Below are positions 48,901 through 61,189 of a stretch of DNA of 64,000 bases, piece by piece. The notes beneath the pieces were generated by a model, which made no database searches, had not been told where the DNA came from, and saw only the letters and a program-made list of their open reading frames with translations. A program made the position numbers and the translations under genes. Position 1 is the first letter of the stretch, and every line of letters begins with the position of its first letter. The stretch is from Neckera pumila (lineage: Eukaryota > Streptophyta > Bryopsida > Hypnales > Neckeraceae): the NCBI GenBank assembly GCA_963969595.1, contig OZ018409.1, positions 35,105,282 through 35,169,281 of the forward strand, read 5' to 3'.

Positions 48901-50596
48901 CTGATTTTATGGAAGAATTTGTCTCTGGTCGTGGTTTAATGGATGATTTTGCTCTAGAGGAAGCAGAGGCGGTTGACGTGAAAGATAATCATCGAAGCAG
49001 TCAGCAAGCTATACCTGGCATCAGTCACACATTTGTTAAAGACACGCTCTCGGCTGGAGTATCCGAAAGACATGAGGGAAAAGGAAAACAAAGAGTACCT
49101 GACGAGGATGCCAATGCTGGGAGTACTATTGATACGACGAATGCTATCATTCAGGGTCATGATGCGGACGCCAGCCTCCAGATCAAAGAAGTAGCAGAAG
49201 GATATATGACAGAAGAATCCCCGGTTCAGAGGAACGAAGAAGTCCAGAGCCAATCTTTCTTTCCACCAGGTGAGATACGCGGATGTCATTTCGAATGAAG
49301 TGCTACATGTGTATGTATATACACATCTCACATCTATGCATATCATCTCTCATATCTATTATATTAAGGACGCAGTGTCACGCACCCTTTCACGACTCCT
49401 ATCACGAAATCTGTCACGTTTTCATCCTGGAGAATTATCACCCAATTATTTCATCCGATGTTCACGACGAAAACCTAGAGCGCTCCTGTGATTCGTCCTG
49501 CACATGTTTCCCGTCTCTTGCCCTGTCCCTATATATAGGTTTGGCTAGTATATATATATAAATATTTATGTGTTTGTTTGTGAATACAGAATATGTGCAT
49601 ACATGCACGGATTTAGTCTTCAGTTTTTTGAATCAAAGTTTCAAGAAGCATGAGAATATTCCAGGGTTACACAATTGCTGACTATGCGAAATTTGTATAT
49701 TCAGGATTACCTTTGGAGGATGTTAGGATACTGGAAACCCAGACAAGGCAGTTCGACCCCATTCGGCAGCACAGGCACTTTTGTCCGTGGGTGAACGGTC
49801 ATGTTGCTGCAGCAACAAGCAGCGCAGGACCCGATATTTCCTGTGGATGGCAAATTATGCTGGATACTTTGCAGGCCCAGCGTTCTGGGACTGGTTTTGC
49901 TGCATCTGAGGTTGCTGCTTCCAAGCGCAAGGTAATTGTCATCCTTGTCACTTCTGTAGCAATTACATGTCTTTCAATACAATAGAATATGCAATTGTGA
50001 TGTTGGATTTCACTGATTGCCATGTGAGGTTACAAGTTTGTATTGTTATCGTCAGTGGTAATAATGCCCCTTTTCCGTCCTCATACTTTCGTGCTGTGGT
50101 GAAGACTATGTCCTCTGAAACGTCCAAGTGCATACCTACAGCACAAAGCGTTTTTGTATTCTCAATCGATGATATGAAATTTTATATAATTATTTAAAAA
50201 CTTGTAAACATATATGAGGCTCAACGCGTAGACTTTGTTGGAGTTCTGGGAACCAATGGACTTTAGAGTTCCTCTAGTAATGAACCACAGGCACTAAGCT
50301 TATATTCGTTGAGAAAATTATTACTGTTTAGGTTGCTTGTCGACTTGTATGGCCTACGGTCTTTTAAAATCCTTGTTCACGTCGGTTGTTTGGCCACCTC
50401 TCATGTAGCTTGGGCAGTGTTCAGAGCTTGTGTCGTTCTTCAGTTTACTACATCTGTTCATTTGCCATGATGCAATGGCCTTTTTCTTTTACAATTTTCA
50501 CAACTCACCTCGTGATAATGGATGCAGGGTGATCCTCTTGTTTCAGTTCGAAAGTACCTGGGCAGTGTTTCTACCAGTCCACCGCCAAAAATTTAA
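45967..50596 (+). CDS. C3HC zinc-finger (NIPA/ZC3HC1-like) nuclear protein
   Basis: The model has seven exons: 45967-46054, 46238-46548, 46819-46942, 47070-47416, 47592-49269, 49705-49931 and 50528-50596 (about 947 residues). Exons 2-7 are well supported by phase and motif; the exon 1/2 join is tentative. The zf-C3HC domain starts with CRPWDRGDLLRRLATYKSI and continues with CARRGWVNVDIDLLACETCG and HKGLCAWKNNPCAETLAYF, giving the Cys-Cys-Cys and His-x3-Cys metal ligands. A second Rsm1/NIPA-like part shows MIALCGWESRLLPY and, after a long acidic Ser/Gly-rich linker, FDPIRQHRHFCPWV. The last 18 residues end SPPPKI. Family members bind the nuclear basket or act as F-box-like cell-cycle proteins in animals; the plant role is poorly defined. 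The basic KKKK and KRKRE patches fit nuclear location. The linker exon 5 (about 560 codons) is long compared with the domain cores. Confidence 0.88.
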
Positions 50597-52949
50597 GTGG
50601 ATGCCGAATGCAACAAAGTGTTCTGGCTTGAGGCTTGGTATGGGGTTCTGAATGACATTTACTGGCAAGGTAACGGGTGCACAACATGGCCGAATTTGCC
50701 CAGAACGAACTTGTCTGTGTCAGTAAACGAACTCTTGATGAAGTTGTGACATAATGAGGGTCATCCAAGGGCAGCGTAGTGTACCCACGAGAACGAGTGT
50801 GGGGAATAGGAATGTTTCATTAAGGATTTTCTTAGACAACAAGAGTATATTGGGATGATTCTGTAACCATTTTGAAGGAGGCTTGTTTTTCATCATGTGG
50901 TACTTACTGGTTTACTTGGTGACACTTCATGCATTGTTTGGGGCCAAAAAATTGTGTTCTTGTACTGTAGTGTATGCTACCATATGCTACCATATGGTAC
51001 ATAGTGTCATGTAGATAACAATCAATGTCACTTGAAAAGCTGTCATTCAACTTCTGTATATGCACAATTGATAGCATTGCAATTGGGGAAAGATATATAA
51101 ACGAAGTTAATTACGGTACTTGACAAATATATTGACTTTACAATACTTGACATTTGGTGTCAATGACACTTAAATATAGTTTATAATTTAATAGTTGCAA
51201 CAATATAGTATCCATGTTTGTAGGTCCAATGTTCAAATTGCAATCAAATATTTGATTTTCAAAAAAATTCAAGTATTCAAAATGAAGTAGAGATTAGACT
51301 TGGGAAGCTTCATTTCAGTAATTGAGTTCAAATTCAAATAAAGATGAGTTTTATTCTTCAATTCATGTAAGAGCAAGAGCTACAAATTGCCAAAATACAC
51401 AAAAAAAGCAATTTTGGTGATTTGTTTTTATAGCATCTTTTTTCCTCAAAATTTCAATAGTATTACAATGAGGAACTTTCCAATATCATTAGTTGCAAAT
51501 GTATTCAAGCAACGCTCTAAAATAAAATAAAATTGTTTTTCTTGCAGTATACACTAATATTTGAAAGTAGCATCCAAGATTTGAAAAGTAATGCAAGGGT
51601 AAAATTGATATGGAGTAATTATAAGGTTACATTAGTGATGAATGAGATACATGTATTAATCCAAAAAAAAAGACGTAGCCTAAAAGCAGCCTAAGAGTGA
51701 TTCTTTCAGAAAAAATATAGAAACAAAGGATGTACCTATTCATCTAAGAATTTGATCATTTTTGGCTAACTACCTTAAAGATAGAACCGCATCCTTTCAG
51801 ATTTAAAACTATTCTTACATTTTGATTAGTACATTGTATTTGCAATTGCCATGACAAGGATGTAAGTGTTCTTGGCATTTTGTCTTAGTTGAGCAAAAAT
51901 AGAAAGAAGAAAATGTTGGATTTTGCATCTTTAGATTGTATTCCACTAGAAATAATTACCTTTGCCTAATTCAATATTTGAAAACTAATACAAGAATCTA
52001 TAAAAATTGGGATAGACAAAAAAACATAATTCAATTGTATAAGATATGTTTGCATTTATTCATTGTTTGAAATTTGAAGGCTTAATCATGAAGGAATTAC
52101 ATAATATACAACTACATTCTACATGCTAGTGACACTACAACACTAGCATGGATTGTAGCACACTTGTCATGCATTTGAAAAATAGAATGTAGTAAATATA
52201 GCACAAAATAATCATTCTTTCTCTTAGAACGTTCTAAATGGCCTCAACAAAAGGATAATATAGAAATTCAATTGTACCAAATCAATTTTGGAAGGGAACA
52301 AATAATGAGATTAATTTTTAAAGGCCCTAGGGTTTGAGACAAAACATAAATATGTTATAAAATACAAGCATACAAATAATTATAAAGTTTGCATTTAAAA
52401 ATTGAAAATTATCCAAATAAGCGAGAATTTCCTTCGTCACATGTTGAGGTTATGCCATAATCTATCTTTTGAGAGTCTTTCATATAATTCATCTAGAAAG
52501 TATTCTATAGGATTGTGATATTCTATAGTTCAAATGTGTAATACGAATGCTACAATCCATGACAATTGGATGAATAGTGAATGAATCTTCAAGATTTCTA
52601 AAATAAAAACTTTGGCTTCAACATTTCACACCTTGCCTATAGATTTTATTTTAGAAATCTACAAAATCCATTTATTAGCCTATATCTTAGGCTAAGTGCC
52701 CCTAATATCAACTATGATGAAGTGTAGATTTTTATTTTATGGTTAAAAATTTGAAGCTACAAAGTACCTAAAATAATGTACATGAAAAAGTAGATAGCAC
52801 AAACTCTCTAGTGTTGTCTCATTTTTCTTGTTCATCATTTTAGTTTGGAAAGGGATCAAAATTAGGTGCAATTACCTTTTTGTAGTTTTTTTAAAAAGAT
52901 TATTGTAGAGGTGGTAACTTTGTGAGGAGGTTACAGGTAAAACTTTGCA
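50597..52949. other. 3' flank and gene-free AT-rich DNA
   Basis: The first few hundred bases should be the 3' UTR of the C3HC gene. A short duplication of TATGCTACCA sits at 50972-50993. The rest is AT-rich and I recognise no gene or element. A candidate far end of the element at 52950-53516 could lie near 52697. Confidence 0.45.
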
Positions 52950-53516
52950 TTAATTTACTTGTTGCTTGAGCAAATCGTTACAAAAAGTAATATATAGGAT
53001 TTGTTTTTAGACTCATTTTCACAATTTAAGAATAAAAGGTCCATTGGAGGTAGATTATTTTCTACAACAATCTTACTATTAAGATTGGTTAGTTTCAATT
53101 TTGCTTTTGAACTATTGACTATTTAGTTTTTTCTTCCATCTTGTGACATACAGCTACCAAAAAACAAAATAATTTAAAGAATGCAAATCAAGTTATTTTT
53201 TCGGATTTAAAAAAAAAAAAAAATGAACTCAATTCTCTACCAAAAAGATGAAACTTCTAAAACTCTAAAATGTAAAAAGTTTAAGTTAAAGGGGATCATC
53301 AAAAACAAGTATAGCAAGGGGCAATAGACAAATAAAACTCTAGGCACTTTGAAATTTTGAAAAAATTTCCACAAATTTTCATAAAAGTTTGTAATGCAAG
53401 ATCCTACCTAAGTTGAATATGCAAAAATGATCATTTTTTTAATCTCTCACTCTCTGCACTAGAAAGGAATGTTTTAGAGAAGTTTTCGCTGGAACATAGC
53501 TCTATAACTTTAGGGT
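52950..53516 (-). mobile_element. Minus-strand copy of the CCCCTAAAG/TTAA element group
   Basis: Read on the minus strand, the right-hand end here gives CCCTAAAGTTATAGAGC followed by sequence matching the left half of 41200-42118: the Phe/Lys-rich A-runs, AGATCCTAC in reverse, and AACTCAATTCTCTAC in reverse. The flank after the end has decayed from TTAA. The other terminus was not fixed. Confidence 0.6.
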
Positions 53517-54403
53517 GGAATGTGCAACGTGGAATATCGTCAACTTTACTCACGTAGTACCATGACTGTAAAATAATAAAGCCATTATAAGTGAATTTTT
53601 TGGAGTCTTTTTGAAAACAACTCAAGAACCTGTGTTTTGATGCTATCGTTTACCTTTCTTAGAATGCATCAAATGGATTTAAAATTCACCAAGGTTACAC
53701 TTCTACAACCTTTACATTGAAAGTCTGTAACTAATTTATTGTGCTTCCAAAAGTGAAGCCAATGTTCATCATTTTCCCATGGTGTCACATAGCTAATTTA
53801 AACAATTTTCAGCACAATTTTCCACACATAGGAAGTAAGCCAGGCAAATTTTAAAGCATCTCATTACAGCTCCAATGCATAACCGCATCCAAGACCACCC
53901 CCCTGCCTTAAGTACAATCTCACATGCACAGTAACACATATGACGCCTCTGGTCTGCTACCCTGACTTGGAATTTAGTATACAATAGCACTGCCCACAAA
54001 GCTAACAATAAGCTCATCGACAATGCTCGAGTTCATTCGAATAAGTTCCTGCCACTACTCACACTTCCTTGGGAGATTGGCACAAACTTCAACACCATTT
54101 CTAAACATCATTTCTGTCTACCAACACCACTAGTATCTTACTGTTCGAGAGGTAGGCTTTTTTTTATCAAAATGGAAGCTGCCCGAGTCAGAAGTAGTGG
54201 TAATGAAAGCTTGTGTATAGAATTAATTACTCTTTGATTGACAGGGGGGTTGATGAATTAATTTACCCTTTGATTGTCAGACCTCCATGATTCCAGCTTG
54301 GTTCCGAAATTCGGCACACACTGTGTGATTCCTTCTTCTTTCCTCAAAGTAGAGTTGTTTGGAATTTCACCCCGTAATACAGATTCCTCCTTTGGTTATC
54401 ACA
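53517..54403. other. 3' flank of the kinase gene
   Basis: This includes the presumed 3' UTR of the minus-strand kinase. A short direct repeat, GAATTAATTACTCTTTGATT, and a variant lie at about 54219-54280. No other gene is seen. Confidence 0.45.
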
Positions 54404-57400
54404 TCACACGAACTCCAGCATACTGTTGTAAGACAAAAGCACTCCTTCCCTGAACCCCTCTTCCTCATCTTCCAGATTTCGTTGCTCGTCATAGGAGAGA
54501 CGTGGCGCAGACGGGCTTCTGCTCGTCTTGAACATGCTTTTGCTTTTCCCCTTCATACCTTTGTGTTTGGAGGACTTGCTTAAGGGAGAAGTCATGGTGC
54601 TGAAACTGTTGCTGCTGGTGTCGTCTTGAGAAGGCGAGGAAACCGTTTTCAGCTTCCCAGAGTCGGTGGAGTCGGCTTGCCCAACAGGAGGGTAAGGAGG
54701 AAGCTGCTCAGGTGTCATCTTTCTTCCTCCCATGCCAAGACCATAGAGTGATTCGCCATCCTGTTGTGGATCCAAAATTCTCAACACTTGAGCCATGCGC
54801 GGTCGCATTGCGGGATCTTTCTTGATGCATTGCCTGGCTGCATGCATCATGCAGTGCATCTCAAACAGGTTTTGATCAGAGCATTCTGTTCCGCGGAGAC
54901 GTGAATCTACCAATTCCAGGTTGGGTCGGTCCAGCAACTCCCTTGCCTGCAATTACCAGAAAAATTACGAGAGGTTATGAAAGGTAAAAACGTGCACAGG
55001 GCACTTATGATCAAGATTTCATGGTTATGAAATGACCAGTTTGATCGATCATACTATGAACAATGTAACTCAAGGTTTCATGGTTATAAAATGACCCAAT
55101 TTGATCGATCATATTGTGAACAATATAACTCACAATAGGTCAGATTTACGTCACTACAACCTCTTGAAACATTGTAAGTGCTGATCAAGAAACAAACAAA
55201 TTTGAACAAAAAGAAAGTCCCCATATGACCTACTCAAAAGTGCTAAAAAAATGAGCATCGTGAGCCTCTTTGATCTACTAGAGGCTAAAAGCAAAACCAA
55301 TACTTCCGCCTAGAGTGAAACAGGCAGAAAATTCAAAGCCAAAAAGCCACAAACAACTCATCCTACAGTCGGTTTCACATACACTTTCCAGGTTTCGATG
55401 TACAGACAAGTAGCGTAAATGAAAATTCCGAAGTCAATGTGCAAAAGAAGAACAGTGCATTACCCAGTCCGTTAGAAGAACGCCATTTTTACCGCCCTGT
55501 TGATTTGACAGCACTGCTTTACGCCCAGTAATAATCTCCAGCAAGACCACGCCAAACGCGTACACATCTGCCTTCTCCGTAATCTGCCCGGTTTCAGCAT
55601 ACTCAGGCGCAAGATACCTGAATACACGACCACGGAAAACTGTAAACACTGAGGCACAAATCATAACACTGTAGGAACTCACTGACGTTAAAATGGAACG
55701 CACCTGAGTACTGCACTCTGCACGACTAGAGAAATAAAGACAACGGATGGATGCTACGACTAATACAGTTTTATTTAATTTAAGGGATGGTCCCAAGGTA
55801 GAGGACACTAAAATCCATAGGAACCTGATCCCATCTCCTATCGACTTATCCCTGTTATCAACAGCCAATCATCTCCTCCGATACACAAGGTTGGCGTTCA
55901 ATCACCAAGTCGGGCATAAGCGTGACTTGATTAAACGTCTATAGCCGCTCATCTTTGAATGGTTGGGGTTGTCTACAAGAACTGATATTGATCTAAAACC
56001 TCCCATTACGATTGATTGCATATGAACCAAACACATTGATAAAATTTAATTCACACGAGGGTGGACCTACCCAAAGTGATCTCTCCAATGTGTTCTATAT
56101 TTCTATAGTGACCTCCCAGTGAGTTCTATAGTGATCTCTATTCTATTACGTGCACCCGCTATCACCATTTCATCCATTTGAAAGTTCACGTACGCACCCT
56201 TACACATTTTCATCAAAAATTTGGAAGCACTCTTGAGTAGAGGGTCTAAAATCACTGACAGTGGTCTACAACCTGTTGAATTTGGCTGCACTACTAGTAC
56301 TGATTAATATGCATCCTCTACATTAACACCGAGGAGTTGAAAGAGTATGTTGTAGGAAACGGTTTCACTTACCCCAAAGTCCCAAGCACCCGGGTCTCTT
56401 CCGCCATGTCCCCGTGCATCTGTCGCCTGGCCAGTCCAAAATCCCCCACCATGGGCGTAAAATCATGAGTGAGCAGGATGTTATTTGGCCTCATGTCCCG
56501 GTGCACAATGCAGCCCACCCGACACTCTTCATGCAAGTACCGAAGGGCTCTTGCGGAGCCCAAAGCAATCTTCTGCCTATACTTCCAAGGCAAGACCTCC
56601 TTGTTCTTCGCTGCAGAAGCCATGGTCCGAAAAGGTGGGTGAGGCTAACAGAAAACAAGGCAAACGTAACATTCTTAACCAAAGCAGCAGGAGTCTTCCA
56701 TTTAACCTTAAGGTAAATCCAAGTATTAGGAAAATCAAGTATCAGGGAGAATGTGCCTTTAAAACTACGAGGCGGTCATGCTTCCTTAACTCAAGGTAAG
56801 AATGATACTTTCATTGAGCCTATATTTCTTAGGAGCTTGAATACTTGTTCAAGGGACCCATGCTTCACTGGTTTAGAATGTTGTGACAAATGAATTGAAG
56901 TTTCTGAAAACATGATGAAACCCTAAAAAGCTCCCAAAAAACCTACTTACAGGGGATAACATCAAAGAGTTCTTTACTTACCAGAGAGATGTCGATCTAA
57001 TGAACCATTACATACATACTCGTACACCAGGAGGCGTTTCCCATTCTCGACGCAATACCCAATCAGTGTAACCAGGTTACGATGCTGTGCACAACTTAGA
57101 ACCTCCACCTCCGCACAAAACTCATCATCCCCCTGGTTGCTGGCAATCTTGTGCTGCTTCACCGCAATCAGCTGCCCTTCCGGCAGAATCCCTCGGTACA
57201 CGGACCCATAGCCCCCTTGCGCCAGGTAATTGTGGTGATTGAAATTATCAGTAGCATACAGCAACTCCGCAAAGGAGAATCGCCTCACTGCTTTTCCAAA
57301 TTCCGGTGTCTTGTGCTTGCAAACAGTACAAAGCGGTGGAGCTAAAGGACCTTGCTTCTTCATGAATGCCCCCTTTTTAATTTGAGAACCTCTATCACCA

Positions 57401-60400
57401 CTAACCTGCAATGGCACAACATTGTGCTGCACAGGGCTCCGAGCTTTCAGAGGGCTCAACTGAGCTGAAGGCAAAATGGGCGTCGACTTGGCAGTGGAGA
57501 GCTTGGCCACTGGCATAGCCTTAGCTTCCAATTCCCTCAAATTTTCCTGTGGGGATAAATAACTCCCATGGTCTCCATTCAACAACCCATTCAGGTTCTG
57601 CAAAGTCCAACTGGCGTCCACTCGTCGAGGTTGAACGGAGATCGGGCCTTGCTGGGCCCTGTTGTTGTTTTTGTCATTTCTAGGATTCAGAGCTTCTGTG
57701 TCCAGTGAGGACCAGGCATCGGACAGGCCCAAAGCTGAGGTTCGGGATACCAAAGGATTATTGGCTGCTTGCATGGAATTGTTTGGCACTGCCGGTTCCT
57801 GGGTCAATGAGGAGGCTGCAGTAGGAGAGTCGTCTGATACGGGTGACATACAAGAGTTCGCCACTGTCATTTCCTGCTGGGTTGGACTACTCATGCTTCC
57901 CATCCCATTGTCTTTCCTTGGGAACGCTCTGGGGTCGGCACAAGAGTCGGCCTCTGTCGCAGGAGGACTCACAATGTCTGACCTTGGGGAAGCACTCAGC
58001 TCCAAGGACTCCTCCCGTGGATAGATACCTGCCACGACAGTAATCAGCACCACTGTTACATCTATTAACAGACTGCCAGTCCACGGAATCATCGTTACTA
58101 AATAACAAATTCAATTGATATTGTGAAAAATGTATTTCAGATAGGGAAAACTTTTATATCACCAGAAAACTGCTTGTGATGATCAAAAATTGACAAAACA
58201 GGGAAAAAGAAACTCCCCATACGACCTCCTCAAAACTCCTTTAAAAACAAGAGACCCCGTCTGGGCTTCTTGGTCCTAAAGGGGTTAAGTGGGACTGAGG
58301 CGAGCACGCAAGTTACTAAAATCAACAAAGCAAATGACGTAAACGCAAGCCCTACCATATTGACACTACACTGGTTATCCTACTAGTGACAGCGCAAAAT
58401 TAGCAATACTACTGTCACTGCTAAATCATATTTTGGTGGAAATCACTACAAATTAAGTAATCTTTCCGCTTGAAATAAATTAGTCTTAACTTGGTGTCAA
58501 GCAGCTAGAGTGACTTTGGTAAATTAGTGTCACACGCACTTATACCCAAAATCGACCCTGAGCTCTTAAGAATAGAGGCTGTACATGTTAGTGTAATAAT
58601 CTGTAGGAACGGTTTTAGAAACTGGTCGCACTTAGGTGCAGTGACCTACTATGAATCTAGTAGTTACACTGAAGCAAGTCCAATGAGGGTCCAGGTCTTA
58701 CCAGGCTCCGGGCTCCCTTGATCCTCCAGCCACTGCCTCACATCAATAAGTTCCTGCCTCATATTCGGGTTGATACAAGTGGCAATCCCTTGCTCGGATT
58801 CTACTTCGGATTCCAGCACTTCCGCTTCGTCCCGAATGCTGTGAAGATCCGTGTCTGCGTTCATAAACATGGCGGCACTCGAACGCCGATGTGAAGGTCG
58901 ACGGTCAAGAGTGGCAGGGATTTGGGGACCAGAAATAGGGCTAATCGGTTGGCTGATTGTCATCATGTCCGGGGGAAGTCCCGGCCGAAGAGGTTGGCAC
59001 GTGTCATTCGTCTTCACACGAGTCACATAGCATGTGAGATTGTCGATGTAGTATTTTTTGTCTTTCTTCATGCTCCTAATCAATCAATGCAAAATTAGGT
59101 CGGACTAAAAAAAGGATTGCATTCTCTGATTCTACACGTCAAAAGTGCACCGTACATTGGAACAAGAGCCTCAGAGGTCTTCTGGAGCTTCGGTATACAC
59201 CAAAGCTGAGAATCCTGTTTATACCAAAGGCATAACAGTCTAACAGTCAAACTGGAGCTTTGGTATACACCAGTCCTCCAGAAACAGTCTAATTTGTTGA
59301 AGAATACTGGCGCTTTGGTATAAAGAGGGTCTTCAGTAACATTAGATTGTTTCAGGAACTTTTAGACAGCATTAAAAGAGAGAATCTTCTCCATGGGAGG
59401 TGTCTATATGGTCTCAATGATGATTTGGAGTCTTCCCTGTGTATCATGGGGAGACTTTTTTATGATCACTCTGACAGTGGGGACCATTCAAACAACAATA
59501 CAATATGAAAGGTTGAAGAAAGTGAACAACAATACACCTGTCTAGGACAACATGATGCGCTCCGAAATTCTTGGCCACTTCCACGACAAGAGACTTAAGG
59601 TCGCGAGCAATTTGAACATCAATATCCAGCGTGAGCTACACACGCCACATATGTAGGGACCAAAATTAAGAGCTTATCGATGAGAATTACAGCAAAAAAA
59701 TCAAAATTCACCACTCAGAATTTGACGATTACTCTGGTGCTACTCGGTAAAATTGTGTCCATTCACTTAGGATTACGAATGAATGAATGAGTTGGAAAAT
59801 CACAGAGGCTGAACAATGAACAGCAAGTGTTGGATGGTTGTGTTCGTTTACCCCCAGTTTCTGACACCTCAGATGGAGATCTACATTACTTTGAAGGAGC
59901 TGCTTCTTGCTGAGAATCTCAGAATCCAAAACAGTGCGGTTCACACCATTCCAGCCCTTCTCATCAGTCCAAGATTTGTACCCCACTGCACCAGGTCACA
60001 ACAGCAGGCTTAGTTTAAAAAACATAAACAAGGCCACCCTAATAATACTCAGGCTACAACAATTCAAGGAAAATGCGAAATCCTTCATCAAAAAGACTAA
60101 ACCCTCACAATGAAAGAAAGTAGAGAAGATTAAAACAATTGGGGACCTAATCCCGACTCCAATTGACTGAACCTTGTCACCAACAAACACGTGGTTGGCC
60201 TTCACTCAGCGAGTTGGCATAAGCATGAATTGACTAAATTTCTATCGCCACTCATCTTTGAATGGAAATGGGGTTGTATACTGTCCTTTCAATAGTGGTT
60301 TACAAAATTCCACTTTTAAATTGCATAAGAAATTCGTACAGCGATAGGAATTCCATCAAAAACAAATTTCGCTGTCAAACCCAAACTGATCTCACCAGTG

Positions 60401-61189
60401 AGCTCTACAGTAACCTCTCAATGAAAGCACTCACTCCTATATACTGGTTAAAATGCTAAACATGAAACAAATATTATCTTCTTTTACTTCTTTAAAAAAA
60501 TCAGAATTATTATAAAATTGGAGGCATAGCTGAGCAGAGAAAGTCTACAACCCCCACATGGAAATCGCACAAGAAATTCACACATAGCGATACAAAGTGA
60601 TCTCTCCAGTGATCTCTATACTGATCTCCCAATAAAGGCACACTCCTCAATATCCTTAAAAGTGACACAAACAGCATCCCCTCCCTTCAGACAATTGAGA
60701 AAAAAACATGAAAAATAATATAAAATTGGGGGCATAGCTAATTTGGGAACATACATAACAGGCGGTATACAAACAGCATACTCTCCCTTCAGACAATTGC
60801 AAAAAAATTTAAAACAAAATGAAATTAGACCAAGATTATCATTAAAAAAAAAGGACCCTGCTGTAGATCAAACCCTACCCCCAGTACAGTACTGACAGTT
60901 CCCGAAGCTTACATTTGCTCAGCCCCGCTTGAAATCCCGCCTTATTCAAGGTCGAAATCTGCGGCAAAACCCCCAGCAGCTTCAAATTATCGCCGCTTCG
61001 CAGGACATGATCCAGCGTCCAATCCAGCGCGGTATACGAAAGCTCCTTCCCCACATCGATGACGACCAAAACCCGATGCGCATCCTCACCGCCCCACGGC
61101 ACGGTATTATTATTGTTATTATTATTATTCACAGAAATCGGCGCTTTAACTGGAACAGACGGGTTTCTCCGATTCTCAAACGCCGCCAT
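54404..61189 (-). CDS. Receptor-like cytoplasmic kinase with N-terminal USP-like domain, probable pseudokinase
   Basis: The model has eight exons in transcript order: 61189-60913, 59985-59852, 59635-59538, 59075-58702, 58028-56982, 56610-56373, 55617-55464 and 54946-54404. All junctions keep phase, giving 954 residues. The N-terminal region (about 38-180) is USP-like: [39 protein letters not shown] and [12 protein letters not shown] long Ser/Pro-rich linker follows, with a [12 protein letters not shown] motif just before the kinase. The kinase domain starts near 545: a weak glycine loop ([12 protein letters not shown], first Gly replaced), the ATP lysine K585 (IAVK), HRDMRPNN (680-687, with Arg in place of the usual catalytic-loop Lys), DFG (700-702) and [20 protein letters not shown]. 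The C-terminal tail is Ser/Lys-rich. The overall layout matches plant proteins annotated as 'inactive protein kinase SELMODRAFT_444075-like' (from memory). HRD and DFG are kept, so residual activity is possible. Introns carry several repeats. Confidence 0.93.
55014..55135. repeat. Short tandem duplication in the last kinase intron
   Basis: Two direct units of about 60 bp share TTTCATGGTTAT.AAATGACC, TTTGATCGATCATA and TGAACAAT.TAACTCA. They lie in the intron between exons 7 and 8. Confidence 0.85.
55790..56150. repeat. Dispersed repeat, copy in kinase intron 6
   Basis: This shares with 60140-60470 the ordered blocks GTTGGC.TTCA, GGCATAAGC, CGCTCATCTTTGAATGG/CACTCATCTTTGAATGG, GGGGTTGT and the CAGTGAG..CTA.AGTGA.CTC motifs. 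The two copies lie in different introns of the same gene, in the same orientation. Confidence 0.75.
59175..59340. repeat. Three copies of a TGGAGCTTTGGTATACACCA-like motif in kinase intron 3
   Basis: Copies begin at about 59179, 59247 and 59307, roughly 60-68 bases apart, and the third is diverged. An inverted partial copy (TTATACCAAAGGC) lies at about 59220. The unit itself is partly self-complementary. Confidence 0.75.
60140..60650. repeat. Dispersed repeat, copy in kinase intron 1, with partial second unit
   Basis: This is the partner of 55790-56150. After the main copy (to about 60470), a partial second unit (about 60540-60650) repeats AAATTC.CA.AGCGATA and GATCTC.CCAGTGA.CTCTA, so this intron holds one and a half units. 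Confidence 0.7.

Noticed and set aside
47655..49298. Possibility that this long frame is an independent intronless gene
   Set aside because: Its upstream extension joins exon 4 in phase, and its start (IALCGWESRLLPY) and downstream exon (RQHRHFCPW) belong to the same C3HC/NIPA protein.
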